DNA from: Variovorax sp. Root473
GTDB lineage: Bacteria; Pseudomonadota; Gammaproteobacteria; Burkholderiales; Burkholderiaceae_C
Assembly: GCF_001426505.1 (NCBI RefSeq)
Contig: NZ_LMEV01000015.1
Location: 119,481 to 167,283 of the forward strand
DNA: 47,803 bases
Direction: 5' to 3'
Shown here: in pieces, positions 18,144 through 26,566 of the stretch
How the letters are laid out: each line of letters begins with the position of its first letter
Numbering within the stretch: the first letter of the stretch is position 1
Program-made: the position numbers and the translations under genes
Notes under the pieces: generated by a model
The model's database searches: none
What the model saw: only the letters and a program-made list of their open reading frames with translations
What the model was told of the DNA's origin: nothing

Positions 18144-18917
18144 CTACCTCCAGGTCTTCTTCTTTTTCCAGCGCCGCTCGCCGCGCACGCCGTCGTCCTT
18201 GACACCGAGGTAGAACTCCTTGATGTCGTCCTTCTCGCGCAGACGCTCGCACGAGTCTTCCATCACGATGCGCCCGTTCTCCAGCACGTAGCCGTGGTCG
18301 GCGGCGTTGAGCGCCATGTTGGCGTTCTGCTCCACCAGCAGGATGGTGGTGCCGCGCTCGCGGTTGATGCGCACCACGATCTCGAAGATTTCCTTCGTGA
18401 GCTTGGGGCTCAGGCCGAGGCTGGGTTCATCGAGCAGGATGAGGTGCGGCGCCGCCATGATGGCGCGCGAGATGGCCAGCATCTGCTGCTGCCCGCCTGA
18501 GAGCAGGCCGGCGTCCTGCGTGGCACGCTCACGCAGGATCGGGAAGTAGGTGAAGACCGTCTCGATGTCCCGCGCCACGCCGTCGCGGTCCTTGCGGGTG
18601 TAGGCGCCCATCAGCAGGTTGTCCTTCACCGACAGCAGCGGAAACACCTCACGCCCTTCGGGCACGTGGCTCAGCCCCTGCTGCACGATGAAGGCCGGGT
18701 CCTTCGCCGTGATGTCCTGGCCCTGGAACTCGATGCTGCCCTTGCGCGGATCGATGATCCCCGAGATGGTCTTGAGGATCGTCGTCTTGCCCGCGCCGTT
18801 GGAGCCCAGCACCGTCGCGATCTCGCCCTTGCGGACCTTCAGGCTCACACCGCGGATGGCCTTGATCGGGCCGTAGGCGCTTTCCACGTTGAGCAGCTGG
18901 AGTACGACGTCGCTCAT
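18144..18917 (-). CDS. livF: ABC transporter ATP-binding protein, LivF type
   Basis: A 257-residue ATPase of the branched-chain amino acid uptake type. Walker A is GSNGAGKTT, the signature is LSGGQQQML and Walker B is LILLDEPSLGLSP; the H-loop region reads TILLVEQNA. The start MSDVVLQLLNVESAYG has a GGGAG site upstream. The C terminus ends in an unusually basic tail (ERRWKKKKTWR) beyond the normal LivF end. It would pair with LivG to power LivHM. A 274-base palindromic element separates it from livG, while the acyl-CoA ligase follows closely. Confidence 0.94.
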   Translation of the reverse strand: MSDVVLQLLNVESAYGPIKAIRGVSLKVRKGEIATVLGSNGAGKTTILKTISGIIDPRKGSIEFQGQDITAKDPAFIVQQGLSHVPEGREVFPLLSVKDNLLMGAYTRKDRDGVARDIETVFTYFPILRERATQDAGLLSGGQQQMLAISRAIMAAPHLILLDEPSLGLSPKLTKEIFEIVVRINRERGTTILLVEQNANMALNAADHGYVLENGRIVMEDSCERLREKDDIKEFYLGVKDDGVRGERRWKKKKTWR

Positions 18918-18977
18918 GCCGCTGCTCCCTGATTCAAGGTCAAGGCGGAACATGCAGAGCCATCACGCCACGACGAA

Positions 18978-19163
18978 GCCCGGTGCGCGGTGCGGCGTGG
19001 GCGCCCCCTCTGTGCCGCCGAGGCGCGCAGCGTTTCGCGGATCAGGGCTCGCAGCTGTTTGAGCGCAGCGAGTTCTGCGAGACCCCGCGAAACGCGAGCA
19101 CCGCAGGGCAGCCGCGAAGCGGCCGGCACAGTGGGGGCGACCGCGCCGTGCCGCGCACCGGGC
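18978..19163. repeat. About 186-bp nested inverted-repeat element between livG and livF
   Basis: Outer arms of about 44 bases (18978-19020 and 19119-19163) are inverted copies with only a few mismatches (both begin, in their own sense, GCCCGGTGCGCGG). Inside are a perfect 11-bp pair GCGTTTCGCGG (19030-19040)/CCGCGAAACGC (19085-19095) and an inner 7-bp pair CTCGCAG (19048-19054)/CTGCGAG (19075-19081). The whole could fold into one long hairpin. It fills the gap 18918-19191, which has no gene, and resembles dispersed palindromic intergenic repeats of this bacterial group. It would separate expression of livF and the ligase from livHMG. Confidence 0.75.
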
Positions 19164-19191
19164 GCCTCCAAAGGGGTAGCGAACGAAGCGC

Positions 19192-20010
19192 TCATGCAAC
19201 AACCCTCCGAAGGCTGCTCACGTCATCCACAGTTCCAAGGTAAGCCTCGATCACCCGCGCATCCGCCTGCACCTCGCGCGGAGACCCGGTAGCCAGCACC
19301 TCGCCCTGATTCATGGCAAGCACGCGATCCGACACCTTGGAAACAAGCGACATGTCGTGCTCGACCATCAGCACCGACACCCCCAGCTCATGCTGGATGT
19401 CCTGGATCCAGAACGCCATGTCCGCCGTCTCCTCGACATTGAGCCCCGAAGAAGGCTCGTCGAGCAGCAGCAGCTTCGGCTCGGTGCACAGCGCACGCGC
19501 CAGCTCCACCACCTTGCGCACGCCGTAGGGCAGCCCCGCCACCATCGAGTCGCGGTAGTGCTGCAGGTCGAGCAGGTCGATCACCTGCTCCGCCTTCTCG
19601 CGCGCCGCGATCTCGGCGCGGCGCGTGGCCGGCGTGAAGAACACCTCGCTCCAGAAGCCTGTCTGCCGGTGCGTGTGGCGCCCGATCAGCAGGTTGTGCA
19701 GCACGGTTGCATGCTCGAACAGCTCGATGTTCTGGAAGGTGCGCGCAATGCCCAGTGCGGCGATGGCGTGCGGCGCCTGCTGCGTGAGCGCCAGCGGTCC
19801 GCCCGCCTCGCCATGCCAGGTGATCTCGCCCGTGGTCGGCGTGTAGATGCGGCTGATGAGGTTGAACACCGTCGTCTTGCCCGCGCCGTTCGGGCCGATG
19901 AGCGTGAACACCTCGCCGCGCCGCACATCGAAGCTCACCTTGTTGACCGCGAGCACGCCGCCGAAGCGCACGCTCAGGTCTTTCGCCGACAAAAGAATGT
20001 CGTTGCTCAT
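19192..20010 (-). CDS. livG: ABC transporter ATP-binding protein, LivG type
   Basis: A 272-residue ATPase of the branched-chain amino acid-type transporter. Walker A GPNGAGKTT lies near residues 39-47, the Q-loop and family-specific GIARTFQN follows, then the signature region LPYGVRKVVELARAL and Walker B LLLLDEPSSGLN. The C-terminal segment DARVIEAYLG is the usual LivG end, here followed by a tail DDVSSLRRVVA. Its ATG (20008-20010) overlaps the livM stop codon, an ATGA junction, so translation is coupled to livM. LivG is typically longer than LivF, as here. Confidence 0.94.
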   Translation of the reverse strand: MSNDILLSAKDLSVRFGGVLAVNKVSFDVRRGEVFTLIGPNGAGKTTVFNLISRIYTPTTGEITWHGEAGGPLALTQQAPHAIAALGIARTFQNIELFEHATVLHNLLIGRHTHRQTGFWSEVFFTPATRRAEIAAREKAEQVIDLLDLQHYRDSMVAGLPYGVRKVVELARALCTEPKLLLLDEPSSGLNVEETADMAFWIQDIQHELGVSVLMVEHDMSLVSKVSDRVLAMNQGEVLATGSPREVQADARVIEAYLGTVDDVSSLRRVVA

Positions 20011-21083
20011 CTCAGCCGATCCGATTTGGTGAACGACTTCTGCCGCTTGAACAGGCCCTTGCGGTAGAACGGAAAGAGCTGCAGCCAGGTGCGGATCTTC
20101 AGCCAGCGCCCGTACAGCCCCAGCGGCTCGAACAGCACGAAGGCGATCAGTACCAGGCCATACACCAGCCCCTGCAGACCGGGCGCCTGTCCGATGACGG
20201 CCGGCAGCCAGTCCTTGCCCATCGAGATCAGCTGAGGCATCGCGATCAGGAAGATGGCACCGAGGAACGCGCCGTGCACCGAGCCCAGCCCGCCGATCAC
20301 CACCATCAGCAGCAAGTCGATCGACTGCAGGATGTTGAACTGGTCCGGCGAGATGAAGCTCAGCTTGTGCGCGTACAGCGCGCCACCCAGGCCCGCGAGC
20401 GCCGCCGAGATCGCGAACGACATCGTCTTGTAGCGCGCCAGGTGGATGCCCATGCTCTGCGCCGAAATCTCCGAATCGCGGATGGCGACGAAGGCGCGCC
20501 CGGTCGGCGAACGCAGCAAGTTCAGGATGCCCAGCGTGGACACCACCGCGACCACCAGGCACAGAAAGTAGAAGCCTTCGCCCGAACCCAGCGACCAGCC
20601 GAACAGCTGCGGCGACTTCACATGCAGGCCCGCGTTGCCGCCCGTCACGCTTTCCCAGCGCGCGAACACTTCCTCGACGATGAAGCCGAACGACAGCGTC
20701 GCGATGCCCAGATAGATGCCCTTCACGCGCAACGCCGGCAGCGCCACCACCACGCCCACCGCCGCCGACAGCGCGGCCGACGCGAGCAGCGCGAGCGGGA
20801 ACGGCACGCCCATGTTGGTCAGCACGCCCTGCGTGTACGCACCCGTTCCCAGGAACGCTGCATGCCCGATGGAGAACTGCCCCGTGAAACCCGCCAGCAG
20901 CATCAGCCCCAGGCCGACGATGCCGTAGATGAGCACGAAGGTCAGCTGCGCGAGCCAGTACTCGTCGATGACCCACGGCGCGACAAGCAGGAAGGCCACG
21001 AGCAGGCTGTACCAGAGCACGTGGCCGCCGTGCCGCGCGAGGCGGATGTCCTGGTCGTAGCTGGTTTTGAAGATGAAGCGCAT
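20007..21083 (-). CDS. livM: Branched-chain amino acid-type ABC transporter permease, LivM
   Basis: A 358-residue permease with about eight to ten hydrophobic helices. The family motifs are the GLGLMLLAGFTGQFSIGHAAF stretch (residues about 56-76), GIYLGIATLSFGF and the cytoplasmic RSPTGRAFVAIRDSEISA loop, which contacts the ATPases. It forms the translocation channel with LivH. It begins seven bases after livH ends and overlaps livG by four bases, so livH, livM and livG are one translational unit. Confidence 0.94.
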   Translation of the reverse strand: MRFIFKTSYDQDIRLARHGGHVLWYSLLVAFLLVAPWVIDEYWLAQLTFVLIYGIVGLGLMLLAGFTGQFSIGHAAFLGTGAYTQGVLTNMGVPFPLALLASAALSAAVGVVVALPALRVKGIYLGIATLSFGFIVEEVFARWESVTGGNAGLHVKSPQLFGWSLGSGEGFYFLCLVVAVVSTLGILNLLRSPTGRAFVAIRDSEISAQSMGIHLARYKTMSFAISAALAGLGGALYAHKLSFISPDQFNILQSIDLLLMVVIGGLGSVHGAFLGAIFLIAMPQLISMGKDWLPAVIGQAPGLQGLVYGLVLIAFVLFEPLGLYGRWLKIRTWLQLFPFYRKGLFKRQKSFTKSDRLR

Positions 21084-21090
21084 GGGATGT

Positions 21091-21966
21091 TCAGACCTTC
21101 TTGCGCAGCTTTTCGCCGAACAGACCGTTCGGCTTGATCATGAGCATCAGCAGCACCACGATGTACGGTGCCGTGTCCTTGAAACCATCGGGCAGGTAGA
21201 AGCCCGCGAACGACTCGACGATGCCGATCACCAGCCCGCCGACGATCGCGCCGGGCAGGCTGCCGAAGCCACCCACCACCGCCGCCGGAAAGGCCTTCAG
21301 GCCGATGAAGCCCATGTTGGCGTGCACGAAGGTGATGGGCGCCAGCAGCATGCCGGCAATGGCCGCCACCGCGGCGGCAAGCCCCCACACCAGCCCGTTG
21401 AGCCGCTTCACCGGAATGCCCATGTAGTAGGCCGCGAGCTGGTTCTGCGACGAGGCCTGCATCGCGATGCCCAGCTTGCTGTAGCGGAACATCGCGAACA
21501 GCAGGCCGCACAGGATCGCGGTGGCAATGATGATCACGAGCTGCTCGAGGTTCACCACCAGCTCGCCGAGCTTCCAGATCTGGTCCTTGTAGGGCACGGC
21601 CAGCGTGTGGGTCTCGGTGCCGATGCCCGGCACCATGGTGATGAGACCGCGTGCCACGTACGCGATGCCGATGGTCAGCATGACGATGGAGAACTGCGGC
21701 TGCCCGAGGATCGGGCGGATCACCACCAGTTCGAGCAACACGCCGAAGGCCGCCATGGCCACCACGGCCAGCAGCGCCGCGAGCCAGAACGGCATGCCGA
21801 ACAGCGACATGCCCGCGAAGGCACCGAACGCGCCGAGCATCATCAGGTCGCCCTGCGCGAAGCTCACCGTTTCGGTGGCCTTGTAGATCAGCACGAAGCC
21901 CAGCGCGATGAGGCCGTAGATGCAGCCTTGTGCGATGCCCGACAGCAGGAGTTGGAGGATCTGCAT
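21091..21966 (-). CDS. livH: Branched-chain amino acid-type ABC transporter permease, LivH
   Basis: A 291-residue permease of standard LivH length. It starts MQILQLLLSGIAQGCIYGLIALGFVLIYKATE, the usual first helix, followed by FAQGDLMMLGAF, another strongly conserved segment, and ends with KPNGLFGEKLRKKV. It pairs with LivM. The gene starts 21 bases after the upstream AraC regulator stops, so the regulator and the transporter genes may share a transcript. Confidence 0.94.
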   Translation of the reverse strand: MQILQLLLSGIAQGCIYGLIALGFVLIYKATETVSFAQGDLMMLGAFGAFAGMSLFGMPFWLAALLAVVAMAAFGVLLELVVIRPILGQPQFSIVMLTIGIAYVARGLITMVPGIGTETHTLAVPYKDQIWKLGELVVNLEQLVIIIATAILCGLLFAMFRYSKLGIAMQASSQNQLAAYYMGIPVKRLNGLVWGLAAAVAAIAGMLLAPITFVHANMGFIGLKAFPAAVVGGFGSLPGAIVGGLVIGIVESFAGFYLPDGFKDTAPYIVVLLMLMIKPNGLFGEKLRKKV

Positions 21967-21987
21967 GCGTTGCCGTCCCGCGTGCCG

Positions 21988-22818
21988 TTACTGCCGGAAC
22001 CCGCCGGCCGCGTCGTGCAGCGCGAGGCGGCGCGAGCCCGCCACGATGTCGCTGGGCTTGAGCCCGTAGACCTGGCGGATCGAATGGCTGAAGTGCGTGG
22101 AGTCGGGGTAGCCCGTGTCCAGCGCGATGTCGGTCAGCGTGCTGGTGTGCTGCACATGGCGCAGCAGGCTGCGCGCGCGCTTCCACGCGCGAAAGCCGCG
22201 GAAGGCCATGCCGGTTTCCTGCTTGAACAGATGCAGGAAGCGCGAGAACGACAGGTGCACCGAGGCCGCGCAGTCTTCCGCCGAAGCGGGTGCGGCCGGG
22301 TCGGCCACGAGCATGTCGACCACCTTGCGGATGCGCGCGTCGAGCGGGCGCGGTGCGAGCGGTCCGTCGAAGAACAGCGCGTCGAAATCGAAACCGTCGA
22401 AGTCGATGCCGCGCGCCGAGGCGGCCAGCAGATGGGCATGGGTGTCGCGCATGCGTTGCACGAAGGCCGGCGCATCGACCGGGCCGCAATGCTGCAGGAA
22501 GGCCGGCATGCGCGCGGGATCGACCGACTCGGATTCGATCAGCAGGTTGAAGATCAGCGGGCACGCGCTCTCGACCTGGTGCGGCACGTGCGGCGGCACC
22601 ACGATGAACTCGCCGCTCTGCCAGGCCCCGCCGCCGATGCGGATGCGGTTGGGCGGCGCAGCGGCGGGCGACACGTACACGCCGTGCCCACCCATGGCGC
22701 GCTCGGCCGCGGCGCCGAGCAGCCCGGCGTAGAACACGCGCTGCGGCGTGAGCCACATGAGGCGTTCGCCCTGCCGTGCATCGCCGCCCGAAGGCGTCGA
22801 CGTCCTGGTTCGCTGCAT
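21988..22818 (-). CDS. AraC-family transcriptional regulator upstream of the liv set
   Basis: A 276-residue AraC-type regulator. The N-terminal region is cupin-like (residues about 20-110, including PPHVPHQVE), and the C-terminal 100 residues contain two helix-turn-helix units (SFSRFLHLFKQETGMAFRGF and LTDIALDTGYPDSTHFSHSIRQVYG). I start it at MQRTRTS (22818) because GGAGA lies seven bases upstream; an ATG six codons earlier is possible. The end of the protein goes on for about 25 residues past the second helix-turn-helix. It probably controls the liv/ligase genes that follow 21 bases later and perhaps the esterase gene before it. The effector is unknown. Confidence 0.92.
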   Translation of the reverse strand: MQRTRTSTPSGGDARQGERLMWLTPQRVFYAGLLGAAAERAMGGHGVYVSPAAAPPNRIRIGGGAWQSGEFIVVPPHVPHQVESACPLIFNLLIESESVDPARMPAFLQHCGPVDAPAFVQRMRDTHAHLLAASARGIDFDGFDFDALFFDGPLAPRPLDARIRKVVDMLVADPAAPASAEDCAASVHLSFSRFLHLFKQETGMAFRGFRAWKRARSLLRHVQHTSTLTDIALDTGYPDSTHFSHSIRQVYGLKPSDIVAGSRRLALHDAAGGFRQ

Positions 22819-22931
22819 GGTGTCTGTCTCCTGCATCGGTCGACGACGTCCGACCGGGGGGTGGCGCCGCGTTCGCTGGATCGTAGCGGCGGGGGCCTTG
22901 CGCGCGGCATCCATTTGCGCGGGGACTTTCC

Positions 22932-23879
22932 CTAGGCCGACGCGAACGCGCGGCGAAGTTCGGCGGCGCACAACGCGACCGCGGTGTGAGCCTCGTCGAG
23001 CACCTTGCCCATGGTGATGAAGCCATGGATCTGGCGCTCGAAGCACACGTAGTTCGCGCGGTTGCCGGCGGCCGTGAGCGCCTCGGCATACGCCGCGCCT
23101 TCGTCGCGCAGCGGGTCGTAGCCGGCGGTGAGCACGAGCGCGGGCGGCAGGCCCGCGAGGTCGGTGTGCAGCAGCGGCGAGGCGCGCCAGTCGAGGTCGT
23201 GCTTCGCGTCGGTGATGTAGTGGTCGTGGAAGTAGCTCATCGTGTCGCGCGTGAGCAGGTAGCCCTGCCCGTTCGCCTGGTGCGACGGATGGCCGCGGCG
23301 CATGTCGGTGGCCGGGTAGATCAGGAGCTGGAAGACGATCGGCAGGTCGCCCGCATCGCGCGCGGCGATCGACGCCACGGCCGCGAGGTTGCCGCCCGCG
23401 CTGTCGCCGCCTACGGCGAGGCGGCTCGCATCGAGCCCCAGCGCGGCGGCCTCGCGGCGCACCCAGCGGGTGGCGGCGAGCACGTCGTCCACGGCGGTGG
23501 GAAAGCGGTGCTCGGGGCCCATGCGGTAGTCGACCGCGACCACCGCGCAGCCCGCGCCGTTGGCCAGCTCGCGGCACAGCACGTCGTGCGTGTCGAGGTC
23601 GCCGATGACCCAGCCGCCGCCGTGGTAGTACACCAGCACGGGCAGCGGGCCTGGGCTTGCACTTGCACCGAGTGGCTTGTACAGCCGCACCGCAATGGTG
23701 CCGTGCGGCCCGTCGGCGGCGAGGTCGCGCACCTCGGCCACCTCGGCCGGCAGCGGCTGCGTGGCCGTGCGGCGCTCGCGGTAGAAGGCCCGCGCATCGG
23801 CGGGCGACAGCGTGTGGGTCGGCGGAATGCCGCGCGCTTCGATGAAATCCAGCAAGGCGCGGGCCTGGGGATGCAGCAT
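22932..23879 (-). CDS. Alpha/beta hydrolase of the hormone-sensitive-lipase family
   Basis: A 315-residue esterase of the bacterial HSL family (family IV). The oxyanion-hole motif HGGGW is at residues 86-90, the nucleophile motif GDSAGGN contains Ser160, and the acid and base of the triad are in GYDPLRDEG and RQIHGF near residues 255 and 285. There is no signal peptide, so it acts in the cytoplasm on short-chain esters or amides. The start at 23879 has GGAG upstream. It is followed by the AraC regulator 113 bases downstream and then the liv set, which suggests that it releases a carboxylic acid for, or from, the same pathway. Confidence 0.92.
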   Translation of the reverse strand: MLHPQARALLDFIEARGIPPTHTLSPADARAFYRERRTATQPLPAEVAEVRDLAADGPHGTIAVRLYKPLGASASPGPLPVLVYYHGGGWVIGDLDTHDVLCRELANGAGCAVVAVDYRMGPEHRFPTAVDDVLAATRWVRREAAALGLDASRLAVGGDSAGGNLAAVASIAARDAGDLPIVFQLLIYPATDMRRGHPSHQANGQGYLLTRDTMSYFHDHYITDAKHDLDWRASPLLHTDLAGLPPALVLTAGYDPLRDEGAAYAEALTAAGNRANYVCFERQIHGFITMGKVLDEAHTAVALCAAELRRAFASA

Positions 23880-24225
23880 GGTGTCTCCGGTGAATCGAAC
23901 GGAGCGCTCAGTGTGGAGGGCGGGGTGCCTGCGGGGTATCCGCATGCACCCGCACCCGACCGGCGTCCTGGCGACAAGACCTGCACCATGCCCGCACCAC
24001 TGCAGGGTCGCTTGCGAAAACTGGCTACCGGGGCCCGGCTCGCGGGTTCACCCGGAGGGCGGCGCAGAAGGTGTGAATGGACCCGGCGTGGCCGAGCAGC
24101 CCGCTCAGGCGCGCCCAATCAAGGCGCAAAGCGGAGCCATAGCTTGGGCTATGGCGAGCATTTGCAACGCAGAGTGGGCGTGTCTGGGCGGGGTGAGCGG
24201 ACATGACGGGTTCGTTCACACCTTC
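23880..24225. other. 346-bp intergenic region between purT and the HSL-family hydrolase
   Basis: I see no gene. The part near the hydrolase (23880-24067) should contain its promoter, but I cannot point to convincing hexamers. The part near purT (24068-24224) is a palindromic element described separately. Confidence 0.6.
24068..24224. repeat. 157-bp palindromic element directly after purT
   Basis: Outer arms AAGGTGTGAATGGACCCG (24068-24085) and CGGGTTCGTTCACACCTT (24207-24224) pair with two mismatches. The centre has a perfect 8-bp hairpin, GCCATAGC-TTGG-GCTATGGC (24136-24155), and the region between shows weaker complementarity (CCGCTC near 24101 against GAGCGG at 24195-24200). The right arm ends one base before the purT stop codon, so the structure forms at the 3' end of the purT mRNA and could protect or terminate it. 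Confidence 0.6.
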
Positions 24226-25428
24226 TTAGGCCGTGCGCGGCTTCACGCGCGAGGCGGCTTCCTTGGCGAGTTGGCGTGCCGTGTCGGTGTCGGCCGCGTG
24301 CACCAGCGCCACGCCCATGCGACGCTTGACGAAGCTCTCGGGCTTGCCGAACAGGCGGATGTCGCTGCCCGGCACCTGCAGCGCCTCGGCCACGCCATCG
24401 AAGGCGATGCCGGTGGCGTCGACGCCGCCGTAGATCACGGCGCTGGCGCCCGGGCTCTTGAGCGAGGTGTCGACCGGCAGGCCGAGGATCGCGCGCGCAT
24501 GCAGCTCGAACTCGTTCTGCCATTGCGTGGCCATGGTGACCATGCCGGTGTCGTGCGGGCGCGGGCTGACCTCGCTGAACCAGACTTCGTCGCCCTTCAC
24601 GAACAGCTCGACGCCGAACAGGCCCTGGCCGCCGAGGTCGGCCGTGACGGCCTGCGCGATCTGCTGCGCCTTCTGCAGCGCGGCCGGCGCCATGGGGTGC
24701 GGCTGCCAGCTTTCGACGTAGTCGCCGCTGACCTGCACATGGCCGATGGGGTCGCAGAACTTCGTTTCGACGGCGCCCGTCGCGTCCTTGGCGCGCACGG
24801 TCAGCAGCGTGATCTCGTAGTCGAAGTCGATGAAGCCCTCGACGATCACGCGGCCGTGGCTCACGCGGCCGCCGGCCATGGCGTAGTCCCAGGCCTTCTG
24901 CACATCGGCCGGGCCGTCGATCTTGCTCTGGCCCTTGCCCGAGCTGCTCATCACGGGCTTCACGATGCAGGGATACCCGATGCCGCCATCGATGGCGGCC
25001 TGCAACTCGGCCAGCGAGTCGCAGAACTTGTAGGGGCTGGTGGGCACGCCCAGCGTTTCGGCGGCCAGGCGGCGGATGCCTTCGCGGTCCATCGTGAGGC
25101 GGGCGGCGCGGGCCGTGGGAATCACGCGCACCACGCCCGCGTCTTCCAGCTGCTGCAGCATCGGCGTCGCGATGGCCTCGATTTCGGGCACGACGAGCGT
25201 GGGCTTCTCGGCCTCGATCAGCGCCTTGAGCTGGTCGGGGTCGCTCATGGTGAGGGTGCGCGCGTGGTGCGCCACCTGCTGGCCGGGCGCGTTCTCGTAG
25301 CGGTCGACCGCGATGGTCTCGACGCCCAGGCGCTGCAGGGCGATCAGCACCTCCTTGCCGAGTTCACCGGAGCCAAGCAGCATCACGCGGGTGGCGGAAG
25401 GGGAAAGAGGGGTGCCGAGGGTGGTCAT
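24226..25428 (-). CDS. purT: Formate-dependent phosphoribosylglycinamide formyltransferase 2
   Basis: PurT is an ATP-grasp ligase that formylates glycinamide ribonucleotide with formate and ATP, the folate-independent version of the third step of purine synthesis. The protein has 400 residues. It starts [26 protein letters not shown], the usual N-terminal pre-ATP-grasp domain, and later has [13 protein letters not shown] (ATP-grasp lysine and glycine loop), FGVELFV and [10 protein letters not shown] (metal and ATP site). It is divergent from the hydroxyacyl-CoA dehydrogenase gene across 176 bases. Its stop codon abuts the palindromic element. Confidence 0.96.
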   Translation of the reverse strand: MTTLGTPLSPSATRVMLLGSGELGKEVLIALQRLGVETIAVDRYENAPGQQVAHHARTLTMSDPDQLKALIEAEKPTLVVPEIEAIATPMLQQLEDAGVVRVIPTARAARLTMDREGIRRLAAETLGVPTSPYKFCDSLAELQAAIDGGIGYPCIVKPVMSSSGKGQSKIDGPADVQKAWDYAMAGGRVSHGRVIVEGFIDFDYEITLLTVRAKDATGAVETKFCDPIGHVQVSGDYVESWQPHPMAPAALQKAQQIAQAVTADLGGQGLFGVELFVKGDEVWFSEVSPRPHDTGMVTMATQWQNEFELHARAILGLPVDTSLKSPGASAVIYGGVDATGIAFDGVAEALQVPGSDIRLFGKPESFVKRRMGVALVHAADTDTARQLAKEAASRVKPRTA

Positions 25429-25604
25429 GCGAGGGCTCGAAAAGTGGTTGAAAACAATCGCCGCACTGTAAGCCACCCGGCGCGGGTGTCGCCGACGGGA
25501 ACGATGCGCCCCCGCGGCTGATTCACAATGGCCGCCATCCCGCGATGGCAGCCCCGCGCCGCCTTCGCCTCCCTCTTTTTTTTGTTTGCAAAGGAACACT
25601 TTTC

Positions 25605-26453
25605 ATGACGATTCAAACCGTGGGCATCATCGGCGCCGGCACCATGGGCAACGGCATCGCCCAGGCCTGCGCGGTCTCGGGTGTCAAGGTGGTGATGATC
25701 GACGTGGCCCAGGCCGCAGTGGACAAGGGCATCGCCACCATCTCGGGCAGCCTCGACCGCCTCATCAAGAAGGAAAAGCTCACGGCCGAGCAGAAGGCCG
25801 CCGCGCTGGCGCTGGTCAAGGGCTCGACCGACTACAACGACCTCAAGGGCGCGCAGCTGGTCATCGAGGCGGCCACCGAGAACCACGCGCTCAAGCTCAA
25901 GATCCTCAAGCAGGTGGACGAGCTGGTGGGTCCCGAGGTGATCATCGCGTCGAACACCTCGTCGATCTCGATCACGCAACTGGCCGCCGCCACCTCGCGC
26001 GCCGACCGCTTCATCGGCATGCACTTCTTCAACCCCGTGCCGATGATGGCGCTGGTGGAGCTGATCCGCGGCTACCTCACGAGCGACGCCACGCACGACG
26101 CCGTGAAGGCGCTGGCCGAGAAGCTGGGCAAGTCGCCGATCACGGTGAAGAACGCGCCGGGCTTCGTGGTCAACCGCATCCTGGTGCCGATGATCAACGA
26201 GGCCTTCTTCGTGCTGGCCGAGGGCTTGGCCACGGCCGAGGACATCGACGCCGGCATGAAGCTGGGCTGCAACCAGCCCATCGGCCCGCTGGCGCTGGCC
26301 GACATGATCGGCCTGGACGTGTGCCTGGCCGTGATGGAGGTGTACCTGGAGCAGTTCGGCGACTCCAAGTACCGCCCCTGCCCGCTGCTCAAGGAAATGG
26401 TCGCCGCCGGCCAATTGGGGCGCAAGACGGGCCGCGGCGTGTACACGTACTGA
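25605..26453 (+). CDS. 3-hydroxybutyryl-CoA dehydrogenase
   Basis: A 282-residue NAD(P)-dependent 3-hydroxyacyl-CoA dehydrogenase of the single-domain-pair (Hbd/PaaH-like) type. The Rossmann motif GIIGAGTMG is at residues 7-15, the catalytic histidine lies in GMHFFNPVPMM, and PGFVVNRIL marks the junction to the C-terminal dimerisation domain. It interconverts 3-hydroxybutyryl-CoA and acetoacetyl-CoA, or similar short substrates. The start at 25605 follows AAGGAAC. An enoyl-CoA-hydratase-like gene follows 113 bases later on the same strand, which fits short-chain beta-oxidation. Confidence 0.94.
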   Translation: MTIQTVGIIGAGTMGNGIAQACAVSGVKVVMIDVAQAAVDKGIATISGSLDRLIKKEKLTAEQKAAALALVKGSTDYNDLKGAQLVIEAATENHALKLKILKQVDELVGPEVIIASNTSSISITQLAAATSRADRFIGMHFFNPVPMMALVELIRGYLTSDATHDAVKALAEKLGKSPITVKNAPGFVVNRILVPMINEAFFVLAEGLATAEDIDAGMKLGCNQPIGPLALADMIGLDVCLAVMEVYLEQFGDSKYRPCPLLKEMVAAGQLGRKTGRGVYTY

Positions 26454-26459
26454 CCCCTT

Positions 26460-26489
26460 GCCCGGCCCGCTTCGTCGGGCTCGGGCATT
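26460..26489 (+). terminator. Possible terminator or mRNA hairpin after the hydroxyacyl-CoA dehydrogenase gene
   Basis: GCCCGGCCCG (26460-26469) can pair with CGGGCTCGGGC (26476-26486) with one bulge, followed by ATTT. The stem is strong but the T-tract is short, so read-through into the crotonase gene is likely. Confidence 0.35.
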
Positions 26490-26566
26490 TGCAGGAGGCG
26501 ACACCCACGGTACGGCAATGCCGGTTCCGCGGTGTTCTTGAATAACCAAAGGAGGAGACCACTCGC

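Noticed and set aside
21067..22935. A 622-codon plus-strand frame antisense to livH and the AraC gene
   Set aside because: High His/Arg/Glu/Gln shadow composition and no recognisable domain; both minus-strand genes are secure.
21988..23577. A 529-residue open frame joining the esterase region to the AraC regulator
   Set aside because: The first part is an off-frame shadow of the HSL-family esterase; the regulator starts at 22818 with GGAGA upstream.
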